The position numbers and the translations under genes were made by a program. The notes below the pieces were generated by a model, which saw only the letters and a program-made list of their open reading frames with translations, was not told the origin of the DNA and searched no databases. Shown here in pieces: positions 1-9,025 of a stretch of DNA of 49,130 nt. Source of the stretch: Verrucomicrobiota bacterium (GTDB lineage: Bacteria; Verrucomicrobiota; Verrucomicrobiia; Limisphaerales; UBA9464); the NCBI GenBank assembly GCA_025360495.1, contig JANYCC010000316.1:1-49130 (forward strand). The letters run 5' to 3'. Each line of letters starts with the position of its first letter. The first letter of the stretch is position 1.

Positions 1-277
1 GCTTCGGAAGCCTCGCCGTACCGATTCGAAGCGCCCACCGGCGTGGTCGGTCTTGGTAGGGCGAGGTTCCACCCGAGCCAGTGACTGTTCAGCAGGGATT
101 TCACGCACAGGTCGCCAACCCCCGAAGCCACTGGCAGTCGTGGTGATATAGGGGTTCAACCTTGCCCCAAGGATGCGGGTGCGGACGGAAATGCGAGAAT
201 TCTCCGTGATCACCCTCTTCGTGCTCCCTCTGACCTATGAAATCACGCGGGGCAGACGCAGAGAGATCGGAAACCTT
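1..277. other. 5' flank without a recognisable gene
   Basis: I see no convincing coding region here. The in-frame extension of the following GspF gene reaches back to position 173, but that part has no family resemblance and is best read as leader. The only notable element is a 22-base block at 59-80 that recurs near 2589. The end of an upstream gene (a pilus or secretion ATPase would be usual before GspF) may lie just outside the window. Confidence 0.5.
59..80 (+). repeat. Dispersed 22-base repeat, copy 1
   Basis: The block beginning GGGCGAGGTTCCACC matches positions 2589-2610 at 19 of 22 bases (differences at the 4th, 14th and 16th base). Both copies are intergenic and in the same orientation, about 2.5 kb apart, upstream of the GspF gene and of the DUF1080 gene. 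They look like two members of a dispersed intergenic repeat family; no function is implied. Confidence 0.4.
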
Positions 278-1633
278 ATGGCCAAATATGATTATGTCGC
301 ACTGGATTCCCGTGGCAAGGAGACCCAGGGAATGCTGGAGGTCGCCAGCCAGTCCGATGCGATCAGCCGGATCAAGGACATGGGATTCTTCCCGACCCAA
401 TTGCGGGAGACCGGGAGGTCGAAGGATTCCAGGCCCGGGAGAAAGAAGGCAGCCGACGCCCCGGGAACAGGCCAGCCTGGCAACGGTTTCAAACTCGATT
501 TCAACCTCCGGATTCCCGGCTTGGGGAGCGGGGTGAAGCCGGCGGTGCTGACCGATTTCACCCGTGAATTGGCGACCTTGGTGGAAGCCGGTCTCCCGTT
601 GCTCCGCGGCCTGCGGGTCCTCCATAAGCAGGAGCACAACCCTGCGCTCAAGCGCATCATCCTCGACCTGGCAGCGGCGATCGAGGGCGGCAGCACGTTC
701 TCCGAAGGTCTCGCCCGGCACCCCAAGGTCTTCAACCGACTCTTCGTCAACATGGTCAAGGCTGGCGAGATCGGCGGCGTGCTCGAGGTCGTTCTCAACC
801 GCCTGGCTGAGTTCATGGAAAAGGCGCAGAAGATCAAAGGCAAGGTCGTCGCCGCGATGTTCTATCCTTCAGCGGTGATGATCGTGGCCGTCAGTATCCT
901 CGTTCTCCTCATGGTCCTGATTGTGCCGAAATTCAAACTCATCTTTGCCGATATGCTGGGCAATGACCACATGCCCCCCTTCACCGACATGGTGCTGTCG
1001 ATCTCCGACGCCCTGAAGACTTATACCATTATGTTTCCCGAGTGGGCCGCCGGCTTTCCGCTTCCTGGCCCGGTCATCTGGGGCGTCGCCCTTCTGGTCC
1101 TCGCCTTCAAGGTGATGCTCCGGACGCGGAAGGGCCGATACGCCTGGGACAAGTCCAAACTCAAGGCCCCGGTGCTCGGCAAGGTGGTTTCCAAAGTCGC
1201 CATCGCCCGCTTTGCCCGGACCCTGGGCACGCTGGTCAGTTCCGGTGTGCCCATCCTCCAGGCCCTCACCATTGTGAAGGAAACCGCGGGCAACCTGGTG
1301 ATCGCCGGTGCCGTCGGTGACATCTATGAAAGCGTCAAGGAAGGCGAGACCATCACCGCCCCGCTGGAAAAATCCGCCGTGTTCCCGCCCATGGTCATCT
1401 CGATGGTCGATGTCGGTGAACAAACGGGCGCGCTCCCCGAGATGTTGCTCCGGATCGCCAACAAATATGATGACGATGTCGACAACGCGGTCGCCGCGAT
1501 GACCTCGCTCCTGGAGCCGATCATGATTGTGTTCCTCGCGGTGATCGTGGGTTCGATTGTCATCGCCTTGTTCCTGCCGCTGATCGCCCTGATCACCCAG
1601 ATCGGTGGCGACCAAGCCTCCGCGAACCGGTGA
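278..1633 (+). CDS. Type II secretion system F family protein (GspF/PilC)
   Basis: Inner-membrane platform protein of a type II secretion system or type IV pilus, 451 residues, typical for the family. The start with MAKYDYVALD matches the conserved N-terminus and is preceded by a purine-rich GAGAGATCGG; the frame is open for 35 more codons upstream but without family resemblance. The two T2SSF helical domains are visible: the first around residues 91-215 (TRELATLVEAGLPLLRGL) and the second around 309-432 (FARTLGTLVSSGVPILQAL). Hydrophobic segments lie near 192-222, 265-283 and 418-440, the last close to the C-terminus as expected. GspF normally partners with a GspE/PilB ATPase, which would be upstream of the window. 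Whether it serves secretion or pili cannot be told from this gene alone. Confidence 0.93.
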   Translation: MAKYDYVALDSRGKETQGMLEVASQSDAISRIKDMGFFPTQLRETGRSKDSRPGRKKAADAPGTGQPGNGFKLDFNLRIPGLGSGVKPAVLTDFTRELATLVEAGLPLLRGLRVLHKQEHNPALKRIILDLAAAIEGGSTFSEGLARHPKVFNRLFVNMVKAGEIGGVLEVVLNRLAEFMEKAQKIKGKVVAAMFYPSAVMIVAVSILVLLMVLIVPKFKLIFADMLGNDHMPPFTDMVLSISDALKTYTIMFPEWAAGFPLPGPVIWGVALLVLAFKVMLRTRKGRYAWDKSKLKAPVLGKVVSKVAIARFARTLGTLVSSGVPILQALTIVKETAGNLVIAGAVGDIYESVKEGETITAPLEKSAVFPPMVISMVDVGEQTGALPEMLLRIANKYDDDVDNAVAAMTSLLEPIMIVFLAVIVGSIVIALFLPLIALITQIGGDQASANR

Positions 1634-1686
1634 ATCGGGGAAGGCCCGTCCCCCAAACAGGTCGGGCACCGCGCGTTTTCTGGAAT

Positions 1687-1762
<76 letters not shown>

Positions 1763-1825
1763 GTGGGAACGCCGTCCGCGACCGCCGCAGTACAGCCCGA
1801 TCGAACCCCGCTGGCAACCCCGACC

Positions 1826-1957
1826 ATCGGCGTTGCCGCCGCCTTGGAACTGGATGCCGATGCCTTTGCCTCACTCGATGTGCGCCAGCGGGCCGTGGCG
1901 CACAAGGCCGGCCTGAAACTCCTGCCCAAAACGCTGCCGGCACACGCCAAAGAATGA
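1826..1957 (+). pseudogene. VapC/PIN-domain toxin C-terminal remnant
   Basis: An open frame of about 44 codons whose product (AAALELDADAFASLDVRQRA, then VAHKAGLKLLP) resembles the end of PIN-domain VapC toxins, where a conserved aspartate sits in a strand before RQR.LA...GL. The upstream two thirds of a PIN domain, including the first acidic residues, is absent. The third acidic position that normally precedes HVAAALEL also appears lost (TIGVAAALEL). There is no companion antitoxin. It lies 64 bp from the 5' end of the tRNA gene. I read it as a decayed toxin fragment and not an expressed gene; the family call rests on motif recognition only. Confidence 0.5.
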
Positions 1958-2009
1958 TGGCAGTCACCAACAGGATTCCGACAGAGGACAGGTCCTTAGT
2001 TCACTCCGT

Positions 2010-2534
2010 TCAACCGACGAAATCTCCGGGCGGGATGACGCTCCAATTGGAGGCCCAATCCCCCTCGGCTTTCGGTCGCCGGGAAATTTCAACCGTTCCC
2101 CCGTTGATGACGGCCCGGATGTCGATGCCAAGGGGGACACACTCGGTCAGGCACATGTGGATCCGACCGCCGAAATTGGCGAAGGAAGACGGGTTGTAGT
2201 CCCCGCCAGGTCCGCCCACAACCGGCCCGACGACATAAAGATCAGTGATCGCCCCCGGAAAACCCGACCGAATCTTGGCGGCGACTTCGGCCAGGTTCCT
2301 CCGGTTGGCGAGAGTCAGGTGTGCCCCCACCAAAGTGCCGTTGATCACGGCGACCAGCGCGACACAGGTCTGCACGTTGGGAAAGATGATTTCGTCATCG
2401 GAAACGATTCCGGACATCCGGCCGGTGAGTTCTATGGCTCTCTTCATGGCGTGGTGGATTGAGGCTCTCCGGGACATCCTGAGCACCGGGGAGTTCTTCC
2501 GATGGATGCCTCGAATGCCACAATACTCAAGCAT
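2010..2534 (-). CDS. Conserved-looking hypothetical protein
   Basis: I do not recognise this 174-residue protein. It has a regular alternating hydrophobic pattern (VALVAVINGTLVGAHLTL, then ITDLYVVGPVVGG), suggesting a small soluble alpha/beta protein with no signal peptide or membrane segment. Its general look recalls CheD-like or other compact mixed folds, but no diagnostic motif is present. Internal methionines at residues 20 and 30 (MKRAIEL, start at 2447) are plausible true starts, since the first 29 residues are basic and featureless. It stands alone between the tRNA region and the DUF1080 gene, transcribed divergently from the latter. Confidence 0.55.
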   Translation of the reverse strand: MLEYCGIRGIHRKNSPVLRMSRRASIHHAMKRAIELTGRMSGIVSDDEIIFPNVQTCVALVAVINGTLVGAHLTLANRRNLAEVAAKIRSGFPGAITDLYVVGPVVGGPGGDYNPSSFANFGGRIHMCLTECVPLGIDIRAVINGGTVEISRRPKAEGDWASNWSVIPPGDFVG

Positions 2535-2588
2535 TCAAGCGTGATGTTCTTCCCCCTAAGCATATGGGCAGGTGGCGAAGCTTGGATG

Positions 2589-2610
2589 GGGTGAGGTTCC
2601 ATCGGAGCCA
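2589..2610 (+). repeat. Dispersed 22-base repeat, copy 2
   Basis: The second member of the pair first seen at 59-80 (19 of 22 bases identical, containing GAGGTTCCATCGGAGCCA). It lies about 105 bp before the start codon of the DUF1080/heme protein, in the spacer of 182 bp between divergent genes. Confidence 0.4.
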
Positions 2611-2716
2611 CTCCAGCCAACTTGGAGGCGGGAGGCAGGCCGGGAGGCAAGGCTGCGCCAGCGGCTCGGGCGCGCATTGCCCGCCCGCCCCCCTGCGTCG
2701 TAGACTGGCGGCCTCC

Positions 2717-5700
2717 ATGAAACGTCTCCTTCTGCCCTGGCTCGTCGCGGCGTTCGCCGGCTGGCTCGGGGCCGCCCCGTTGCGCCTCTTCGACGGCACC
2801 AGCTTCAATGGTTGGGAAGGCGCCACCAACTCGGTCTGGCGCATCCGCGACGGCGCGATCGTGGGCGGTTCGTTGTCCGGAAATCCGCGCAATGAGTTCC
2901 TGGCCACCACCCGGCCGCACGGCAGTTTCCGATTGCGCCTCGAGTACCGCCTCGTGGGCAGCGAGGGATTCGTCAATGGCGGCGTGCAGTTCCGCAGCCA
3001 GCGCGTCGCCAATCCGCCCAATGAGGTCTCCGGATTCCAGGCAGACATCGGCGCAGGGTTTTCCGGCTGTCTCTACGACGAATCGCGCCGGAACCGCGTG
3101 TTGGTGATGGCCGACACCAACCTCGTGGCCCGCCTCGAGAAACCGGGCGATTGGAACGTGTACGAGATCGAGGCGGTCGGACGGCAGGTGGTGCTCGCCC
3201 TCAACGGACAGCGCACCGCGGTCTGGGTCGAGCAGGACGATGCGATCGCCCGGACCGGGGTGATCGCGCTGCAAATCCATGGCGGCAGCAAGGCCGAGAT
3301 CTCGTATCGGAACATCGAGATCGAGGACCTGCCCGAACCGGGGGTGCCGCCGGAGGCCGAGATCCTTGGTCGGTTCGGCGATGGACAGCCGAAAACCCCG
3401 GCACCCCCGTTTCCCAACCGGACTTTCGCCTTGGGCCCGGATGAGCTCGTGGTGTTCGTGGGACAGGAGAACCTCGTGCGCGACCAGAAGGCGGGCACGC
3501 TGGAGTCGGTGTTGGCGGTGGCGTTCGCGGACCGCAAGCCGCGGTTCCGTTCGATGGCGTGGGAAGCCGACACCGTATACGAACAATGGCGCGACCTGAA
3601 TTTCGGGGCTTGGGGACCCCAACTGGAACGGGCCGGTGCGACGGTGGTGATCGCGCAATTCGGACAGATGGAATCGCTCGATGGCCCGGCTCGCCTGCCG
3701 GAATTCGTGGCGGCCTATCATCGCCTGGCCGACCAGTTCGCGACCCGGACCCGACGGTTGCTGTTGCTGTCACCCATGCCATTCGAACGGCCGCTGGCTC
3801 CCGACGCACCGGATCTGACGCGGCATAATGCGGACGTGGCCACCTACGCCGCTGCGGTCCGCGGGGTGGCCGGGCAACGCGGTGCGGCGTTCGTCGACCT
3901 GATGGGACCCCTGTCGGGCCGGCCTCCCGGATCCCCGCGATTGACGGAGGACGGAATCCACCTCACGCCGCAGGGCCTGGCCGTGGTGACCGAAGTCGTG
4001 GCGGGGCAATTGGGAATGACGTCGCGGGCCGGAATTCCGATGGGCGAATTGCGTCGGGCCATCGTGGAGAAGAACCGGCTTTGGTACGACTGCTGGCGGC
4101 CGGCGAATTGGTCGTTCGCGTACGGCGACCGCGTCTCACAACCGTTCGGCAAGGGCACCGGGGATGAACCGTCGCTGAAGGAGGCGTTGGAACGGCATCG
4201 CCCGCGCATCGAGGCGGCGGACGCGCGCATCCAGACCTTGGCGCGCGGCGAATCGGTGGCCGTGCCGACGCCGGCCGCACCGGAGACCGTCGCGGCTGCG
4301 GTGGAGGCGCCGGCAATGACGCCCGAGGAGGAGTTGGCGACGTTCACCCCGGCGGAGGGTTACGCGGTGAACCTGTTCGCCTCGGAACGCGACGGGGTGG
4401 TGAAGCCGACGCAGATGGCGTGGGACGAGCGGGGGCGCTTATACGTGGCCTGTTCCCCGACGTACCCGCAAAGCCGGGCGAGCGCGCCGCCGGGCGATTA
4501 TATCCTGCGACTCGAGGACACCGACGGGGACGGGAAAGCCGACCGGGTGGTGAGATTCGCGGAAGGGCTGACGATGGTGCAAGGGGTGGAACCGGGCGAC
4601 GGCGGGTTATATGTGTGTGACTTCGACCAGATCGTCCACCTGCGGGACACCGACGGGGACGGCAAGGCGGACGAACGGCGGGTGGTGTTCAGTGGGTTTG
4701 GAATCGGGGACACGCATCAATTGGTGAATTCCATCGCACACGGGCCCGACGGCAGCCTGTGGTTCACCCAGGGGTTGCACGCGTTCTCGCGCGTGGAGAC
4801 GCCGTGGGGAATCGCGCGGCTGGATCGCGCCGCGGTGTGGCGGATGCGACCACGGACGCTGCGGCTCGAGGGATTCTTCGGCGGGGGAATGGCGGGCGCC
4901 AACTGCTGGGGCGTGGCCTTCGATGACTACGGCCAGGTGTTCCACAAGTCCGGCGACCGTCCGCAAGGTTACTGGACCGTGCCGGGCATGGTGCGCGGGG
5001 CCAGTCCGCTCGGCGGCGGTTCCTCCACCTCCGCCGACGCCTCTTATGCGAATTCGCCCGAGCAATACCATCCCGTGGGGGCGCTGTTCGATTCGTCGCC
5101 GAAGACCACGTCGCTCGACATCATCGGCACGCGCGCGTTGCCGGACGACATCCAGGGTTGCGCCCTGATCGGGGGCTATTTCGGCGCGGTGTTGGAGTTG
5201 CATCGGTTCGAGGATGCAGGCTCGGGTTTCAAGACGACGCAATTGCCAAAGCTGTTGAAATCCTCGACGCCCTCGTTCCGGCCTGTGGACGTGGGCGTGG
5301 GTCCGGACGGAGCGATCTATGCCGCGGATTGGTTCAACCCGGTGATCGGGCATTACCAGGCGAGCTATGCGGATCCGCACCGGGACCGCACGCACGGCCG
5401 TATCTGGCGGGTGACGGCGAAGGGCCGGCCACCGGTGCGGGCGCCGGATCTCGCGTCCATGGATCCAGCGGGGTTGCTGGAGCAGTTGCGTTCGCCCGAG
5501 CGATGGGTCCGGCAACAGTCCAAGCGGCTGTTGTCCGATGCACCCCGGGCGAAGGTGCTGGCGGCGGCGGACCGCTGGGTGGCGGCCTTGGGCGCTGAGA
5601 CCCCGGAGACCGGGCGTTTGTTGGTGGAAGTGACGGGTGTTTATGAGGCCCACGAAACGGCGCGACCGGAGTTGTTGGAACGACTTTTCAAGTCGCCGGA

Positions 5701-6418
5701 CCCCCGGGTGCGGGCTTATGGGGCGCGGGCGGTGGGCGGGTGGGCGGACCGGATCCCCAATGCCCGGGAATTGCTCGACCGCGCAGTCCGCGACCCGCAT
5801 CCACGCGTGCGCTTGGAAGCGGTGGTCGCGGCGACTTATCTGCCCGGTGAGAATGCCGTCGAGATTGCGACCCAGGCTTTGGAATCCGGACGCGACCCGT
5901 TTCTGGATTATGCCATCCGCCAAAGTGTGCGCGCCCTGCAGCCGAGGTGGATGGCGGCGTTTGCGGCGGGACGGCTTCAGCTGGCCGGAAGCGCGGTGCA
6001 GGCCGAGTACCTCCGAAAGCTGGTGGGCACGCCGCGCGCGGTGGAGCATCCCGGACAGGGGGTCTATGAAATGGCGTGCCTGCCGTGCCACCAACCCGAG
6101 GGCAAGGGATTGCCCGGGGTTTATCCGCCGCTGGCCGGTAGCGAATGGGTCCGGGGCGACGCTGAACGCCTCGTGAAAATCGTGCTCCACGGGTTGTCCG
6201 GGCCGGTGCGGGTGGCCGACCGCGATTTCGGCGGCGGCGACGCGGTTCCGATGCCGGCGATGGAAGGATTGGCGGACGCCCAGATTGCGGACGTTCTCAG
6301 CTACGTGCGGGAGACCTTCGGCGGGAAATCCGGTCCGGTGACCGCGGTCCTCGTGGGTCGCTTGCGGGCTGAGACCCGGGCACGGACGACGGCATGGACG
6401 GCGGGCGAGCTGAAATGA
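2717..6418 (+). CDS. DUF1080 - SGNH-like - PVC heme-binding beta-propeller - cytochrome c fusion protein
   Basis: A secreted 1233-residue multidomain protein. Residues 1-18 (MKRLLLPWLVAAFAGWLG) are a signal peptide, which fixes this start over a longer open frame. Residues about 20-210 form a DUF1080 (3-keto-disaccharide hydrolase-like, lectin fold) domain (LFDGTSFNGWEG). About 215-435 is an SGNH/GDSL-like domain of the kind attached to these proteins: the Asp-His block DGIHLTPQG is kept, but the GDS serine block reads VVFVGQENLV, so classical serine-hydrolase activity is doubtful. About 545-900 is the PVC-type membrane-bound dehydrogenase beta-propeller (YAVNLFASE, then DTDGDGKADRVVRF twice). 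About 910-1090 looks like HEAT repeats, and about 1110-1215 is a class I cytochrome c with heme motif CLPCH. It probably oxidises or processes carbohydrate in the periplasm and passes electrons to the heme. Substrate unknown. Confidence 0.88.
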   Translation: MKRLLLPWLVAAFAGWLGAAPLRLFDGTSFNGWEGATNSVWRIRDGAIVGGSLSGNPRNEFLATTRPHGSFRLRLEYRLVGSEGFVNGGVQFRSQRVANPPNEVSGFQADIGAGFSGCLYDESRRNRVLVMADTNLVARLEKPGDWNVYEIEAVGRQVVLALNGQRTAVWVEQDDAIARTGVIALQIHGGSKAEISYRNIEIEDLPEPGVPPEAEILGRFGDGQPKTPAPPFPNRTFALGPDELVVFVGQENLVRDQKAGTLESVLAVAFADRKPRFRSMAWEADTVYEQWRDLNFGAWGPQLERAGATVVIAQFGQMESLDGPARLPEFVAAYHRLADQFATRTRRLLLLSPMPFERPLAPDAPDLTRHNADVATYAAAVRGVAGQRGAAFVDLMGPLSGRPPGSPRLTEDGIHLTPQGLAVVTEVVAGQLGMTSRAGIPMGELRRAIVEKNRLWYDCWRPANWSFAYGDRVSQPFGKGTGDEPSLKEALERHRPRIEAADARIQTLARGESVAVPTPAAPETVAAAVEAPAMTPEEELATFTPAEGYAVNLFASERDGVVKPTQMAWDERGRLYVACSPTYPQSRASAPPGDYILRLEDTDGDGKADRVVRFAEGLTMVQGVEPGDGGLYVCDFDQIVHLRDTDGDGKADERRVVFSGFGIGDTHQLVNSIAHGPDGSLWFTQGLHAFSRVETPWGIARLDRAAVWRMRPRTLRLEGFFGGGMAGANCWGVAFDDYGQVFHKSGDRPQGYWTVPGMVRGASPLGGGSSTSADASYANSPEQYHPVGALFDSSPKTTSLDIIGTRALPDDIQGCALIGGYFGAVLELHRFEDAGSGFKTTQLPKLLKSSTPSFRPVDVGVGPDGAIYAADWFNPVIGHYQASYADPHRDRTHGRIWRVTAKGRPPVRAPDLASMDPAGLLEQLRSPERWVRQQSKRLLSDAPRAKVLAAADRWVAALGAETPETGRLLVEVTGVYEAHETARPELLERLFKSPDPRVRAYGARAVGGWADRIPNARELLDRAVRDPHPRVRLEAVVAATYLPGENAVEIATQALESGRDPFLDYAIRQSVRALQPRWMAAFAAGRLQLAGSAVQAEYLRKLVGTPRAVEHPGQGVYEMACLPCHQPEGKGLPGVYPPLAGSEWVRGDAERLVKIVLHGLSGPVRVADRDFGGGDAVPMPAMEGLADAQIADVLSYVRETFGGKSGPVTAVLVGRLRAETRARTTAWTAGELK

Positions 6419-6502
6419 GGTTCGTAGTCCCGGGCTTCAGCCGGCCGGACACCCCCAAGCACGCTGTTTGACCGGTGGCTTCTTTTCTCCCAGCCTGCGC
6501 CC

Positions 6503-7789
6503 ATGAATCCCCGGCTTGGAATCGCACTCCTTGGCGTCATCCTACTCCCCTTGTCCCATTCCGCGGCAGATACGATCCCGATCAACCAGGACGAAAGCAA
6601 AGTCCCGTCCTATACGTTGCCCGACCCGCTCGTTTTCGCTGACGGCACGCCGGTGAAGGACGCCGCCGGGTGGACCCGACGTCGCGCCGAGATCCTCGAA
6701 CTCTATCGGTCCCATGTCTATGGGCACACCCCCAAGGGATTGCCGCGAAAAAAAGCCACGGTCGTTTCCGTGGATGCGCACGCCTTGGGCGGTCTGGCCA
6801 CCCGCAAGCTGATCCGTGTGCCCCTCACAAAGGATGCCGGGGGACTGTCGATGGAGATGTTGCTTTATGTGCCCAATGGCGCGACCAAATCCGTGCCCGC
6901 CTTTGTCGGATATAATTTCAACGGGAACCACACCCTCACTGCGGATCCGCAGATTCCGCTGGCCCGCGGCTGGGTCCCCAACGACCGGGAATCAGACATC
7001 ACCAATCACGTCGCCAACGGGCATTCACGCGACAAGGATTCGTCCGCCTGGCCCGTCGAGCGCATCCTTTCGCGCGGTTATGCGCTGGCGACGATCTATT
7101 ACGGCGATGTCGAACCCGACTTCGACGGCGGATGGAGGCAGGGGCTACGCGGCGCCGTCGCCAAGGACGGCACGAATCACGTCTTTGCCGCCGAAGAGTG
7201 GGGCGCCATCGGTGCCTGGGCCTGGGGCCTGAGCCGCGCGCTCGATCACCTGGAGTCCGAGGCAGCCGTGGACGCCCGACACGTTGCGGTCATCGGCCAC
7301 TCACGCCTCGGCAAAACATCGCTCTGGGCCGGTGCCCAGGACACGCGATTCGCCCTGGTCATCGCCAATGAGTCCGGTGAAGGCGGTGCGGCGCTGGCGC
7401 GGCGGTGGTTTGGCGAGACGGTGTGGCGCATCAACACGAGCTTCCCGCACTGGTTTTGCGGCCGGTATAAGGACTATAATCAGAATGTCCCGGCACTCCC
7501 CGTGGACCAGCACGAACTCATCGCCCTCAGTGCGCCGCGCCCGGTTTATGTGGCGAGCGCGGAGGAGGATCTCTGGGCCGACCCCCGGGGCGAATTCCTA
7601 GCCACGAAGCACGCCGAACCGGTTTATCAACTGCTCGGAAAACCGGGCCTCGGCGTCACGGACATGCCACCGGTGGGCACGCCCGTCGGGGGCACCCTCG
7701 GTTATCATATCCGTACGGGGAAACACGCGCTCACCGCCTATGATTGGGAACAATATCTCAACTTCGCGGACCGGCAGTGGAAGAGATAG
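6503..7789 (+). CDS. Glucuronoyl esterase-like protein (CE15 family)
   Basis: A 428-residue exported alpha/beta hydrolase; the N-terminus (LGIALLGVILLPLSHSAAD) is a signal peptide. The bacterial CE15 signature GHSRLGKTSLWAGAQD is present with the nucleophile at Ser267, followed by FALVIANESGEGGAAL and the catalytic histidine region GYHIRTGKHALTAYDW near the C-terminus. CE15 enzymes cleave esters between 4-O-methylglucuronic acid on xylan and lignin alcohols, so this points to plant cell-wall degradation. It follows the DUF1080/heme protein on the same strand after 84 bp, so the two may be co-transcribed. Bacterial CE15 members vary in specificity, and some act as broader carboxylesterases. 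Confidence 0.9.
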   Translation: MNPRLGIALLGVILLPLSHSAADTIPINQDESKVPSYTLPDPLVFADGTPVKDAAGWTRRRAEILELYRSHVYGHTPKGLPRKKATVVSVDAHALGGLATRKLIRVPLTKDAGGLSMEMLLYVPNGATKSVPAFVGYNFNGNHTLTADPQIPLARGWVPNDRESDITNHVANGHSRDKDSSAWPVERILSRGYALATIYYGDVEPDFDGGWRQGLRGAVAKDGTNHVFAAEEWGAIGAWAWGLSRALDHLESEAAVDARHVAVIGHSRLGKTSLWAGAQDTRFALVIANESGEGGAALARRWFGETVWRINTSFPHWFCGRYKDYNQNVPALPVDQHELIALSAPRPVYVASAEEDLWADPRGEFLATKHAEPVYQLLGKPGLGVTDMPPVGTPVGGTLGYHIRTGKHALTAYDWEQYLNFADRQWKR

Positions 7790-8067
7790 TTCCCTGTGAT
7801 CCCGTTGCTCCAATCACCGGCTTGCCACGCCACAGGTCGGCGGGATAAACAAACCATTGGAAGTATAATCGGATCGCCCAAAAGCCTGCGAACGATCCCG
7901 CCAGCCACGCTCCAGCCCGGGACCGTTCCAAGAATACCCGCGGATCCAGCAGGCAGGGCAGCCCCATCATCACCAGGACAATGCAGATGAAGACCATGTG
8001 AACGTGAAAGATCGAGGCGTTCACCGGGCTCAATCGCGCCGCGTCCTCCCGCCATTTGAGAAGTCCT
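7790..8067 (-). pseudogene. Truncated small membrane-protein remnant
   Basis: On the minus strand, a frame encoding LLKWREDAARLSPVNASIFH, then a hydrophobic stretch, then AIRLYFQWFVYPADLWRGKP. It resembles a family of about 125-residue, four-helix membrane proteins common in Planctomycetes and Verrucomicrobiota. The first membrane helix and start codon are missing, and the expected last helix after DLWRGKP is replaced by unrelated residues running into the end of the convergent esterase gene. It joins directly to the DUF2071 fragment in another reading frame. I interpret it as the back half of a gene left by an internal deletion. Confidence 0.45.
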
Positions 8068-8311
8068 GCCCCAGGAACGCGGGGAAACCCGCCGGCCGCA
8101 ATTCCCGGGTCCACACCAAGGCCACCGTCACAAAGCCCAACCCTTGGTGGGAATCCATCTCCAAGCCCGCCGGCACCAGCGGCTGCAGGGCGGCCTCCGG
8201 AAACGCGAACGACACCGCCACCACGCGGTCGAATCGGGCGACCACCGGGAAAGGATGGCGCTGGAGAAGGGTCAGAACGGACATGAAACGGATCCGATCA
8301 GCGACCTGCAT
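8057..8311 (-). pseudogene. DUF2071 protein, N-terminal fragment
   Basis: Encodes the first part of a DUF2071 (YqjF, acetoacetate decarboxylase-like fold) protein: HPFPVVARFDRVVAVSFAFP, then LQPLVPAGLEMDSHQGLGFV and LRPAGFPAFLGQDF. Family members are about 230-250 residues, whereas here homology ends at GQDF and a stop follows nine unrelated codons later. At the break the sequence continues in another frame as the membrane-protein remnant, so one deletion seems to have removed the rest of DUF2071 and the start of the neighbour. Several methionines could start the original gene (8350, 8311, 8284). Confidence 0.6.
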
Positions 8312-8469
8312 CCTTTCTGATTCCGCGTTGCGAATCCAGAGGCATCCCATTTCCCAAGCCCGTCCGACGAGGTACGAGGCGGCCTTGGAAGATCCCGATC
8401 GACACCCCTCCCTCCGAACGTTACGACCGACCGGTCCGACGGGTGGGGTGCACCCCGGTCAGTCACCGG

Positions 8470-9009
8470 ATGGATTCCGATTTCGAAATCACGCGAGCCC
8501 ACGACGTCACCGCCGTGGTGGAGGGGTCCGATAACACCCCCGCGATTCCGCTGAATCCCGCGGCGGTGCTGGCACGGTTTGAACGACTGCGCGATCCCCA
8601 AGCCCGTCTCCAACTAGCCATCGAGCTCGCGCGGCAGCGCCTCCCGCTTCCCGACCGTTTCCGATCGGATGTCCATCGCGTCGCCGGTTGCCAGGTGCGG
8701 CTGTGGTTCGTCGCCCAATTTCACGACGGCCGTTGCCAGTTCGCCACCGATTCCGACGCCGTCACCCTCAAGGCGCTGATCGGCCTTCTGTGCGACCTGT
8801 ATTCCGGACTCACCCCGTCTGAAGTGCTGGCCCAATCGACGGAGTTTCTCGACCGTCTCGGCTTGCTCCGTCAACTTGCCGAAAGCCGACGCGCCACCGT
8901 CCGTCGCGTGGCGGGGATGATCCGGGATTTCGCCCTGCAAGCGTCTGACCAACCCGTTTCGTCCACCGGCCCAACCGGAGCTCCGGAGTGTCCCATTGAA
9001 CCCCCTTGA
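8470..9009 (+). CDS. SufE family Fe-S cluster assembly protein
   Basis: A 179-residue protein with the SufE fold signature: helices around LARFERLRDPQARLQLAIEL, then DRFRSDVHRVAGCQVRLWF. The cysteine in VAGCQ is the persulfide-accepting residue that receives sulfur from SufS/CsdA and passes it to the SufBCD scaffold. The preceding GTG (8443) is an alternative start; I chose the ATG because the family N-terminus is variable and short. It is somewhat longer than E. coli SufE (about 138 residues) because of extensions at both ends. It is followed within 20 bp by the TatD gene, so the two are probably co-transcribed. No other suf gene is nearby. Confidence 0.88.
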   Translation: MDSDFEITRAHDVTAVVEGSDNTPAIPLNPAAVLARFERLRDPQARLQLAIELARQRLPLPDRFRSDVHRVAGCQVRLWFVAQFHDGRCQFATDSDAVTLKALIGLLCDLYSGLTPSEVLAQSTEFLDRLGLLRQLAESRRATVRRVAGMIRDFALQASDQPVSSTGPTGAPECPIEPP

Positions 9010-9025
9010 GCGGATCCCGCCACCC

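Noticed and set aside
4607-6190. A 527-codon open frame on the minus strand
   Set aside because: It lies fully opposite the DUF1080/heme gene, is rich in Arg/His/Pro with no domain, and is a typical antisense shadow in GC-rich DNA.
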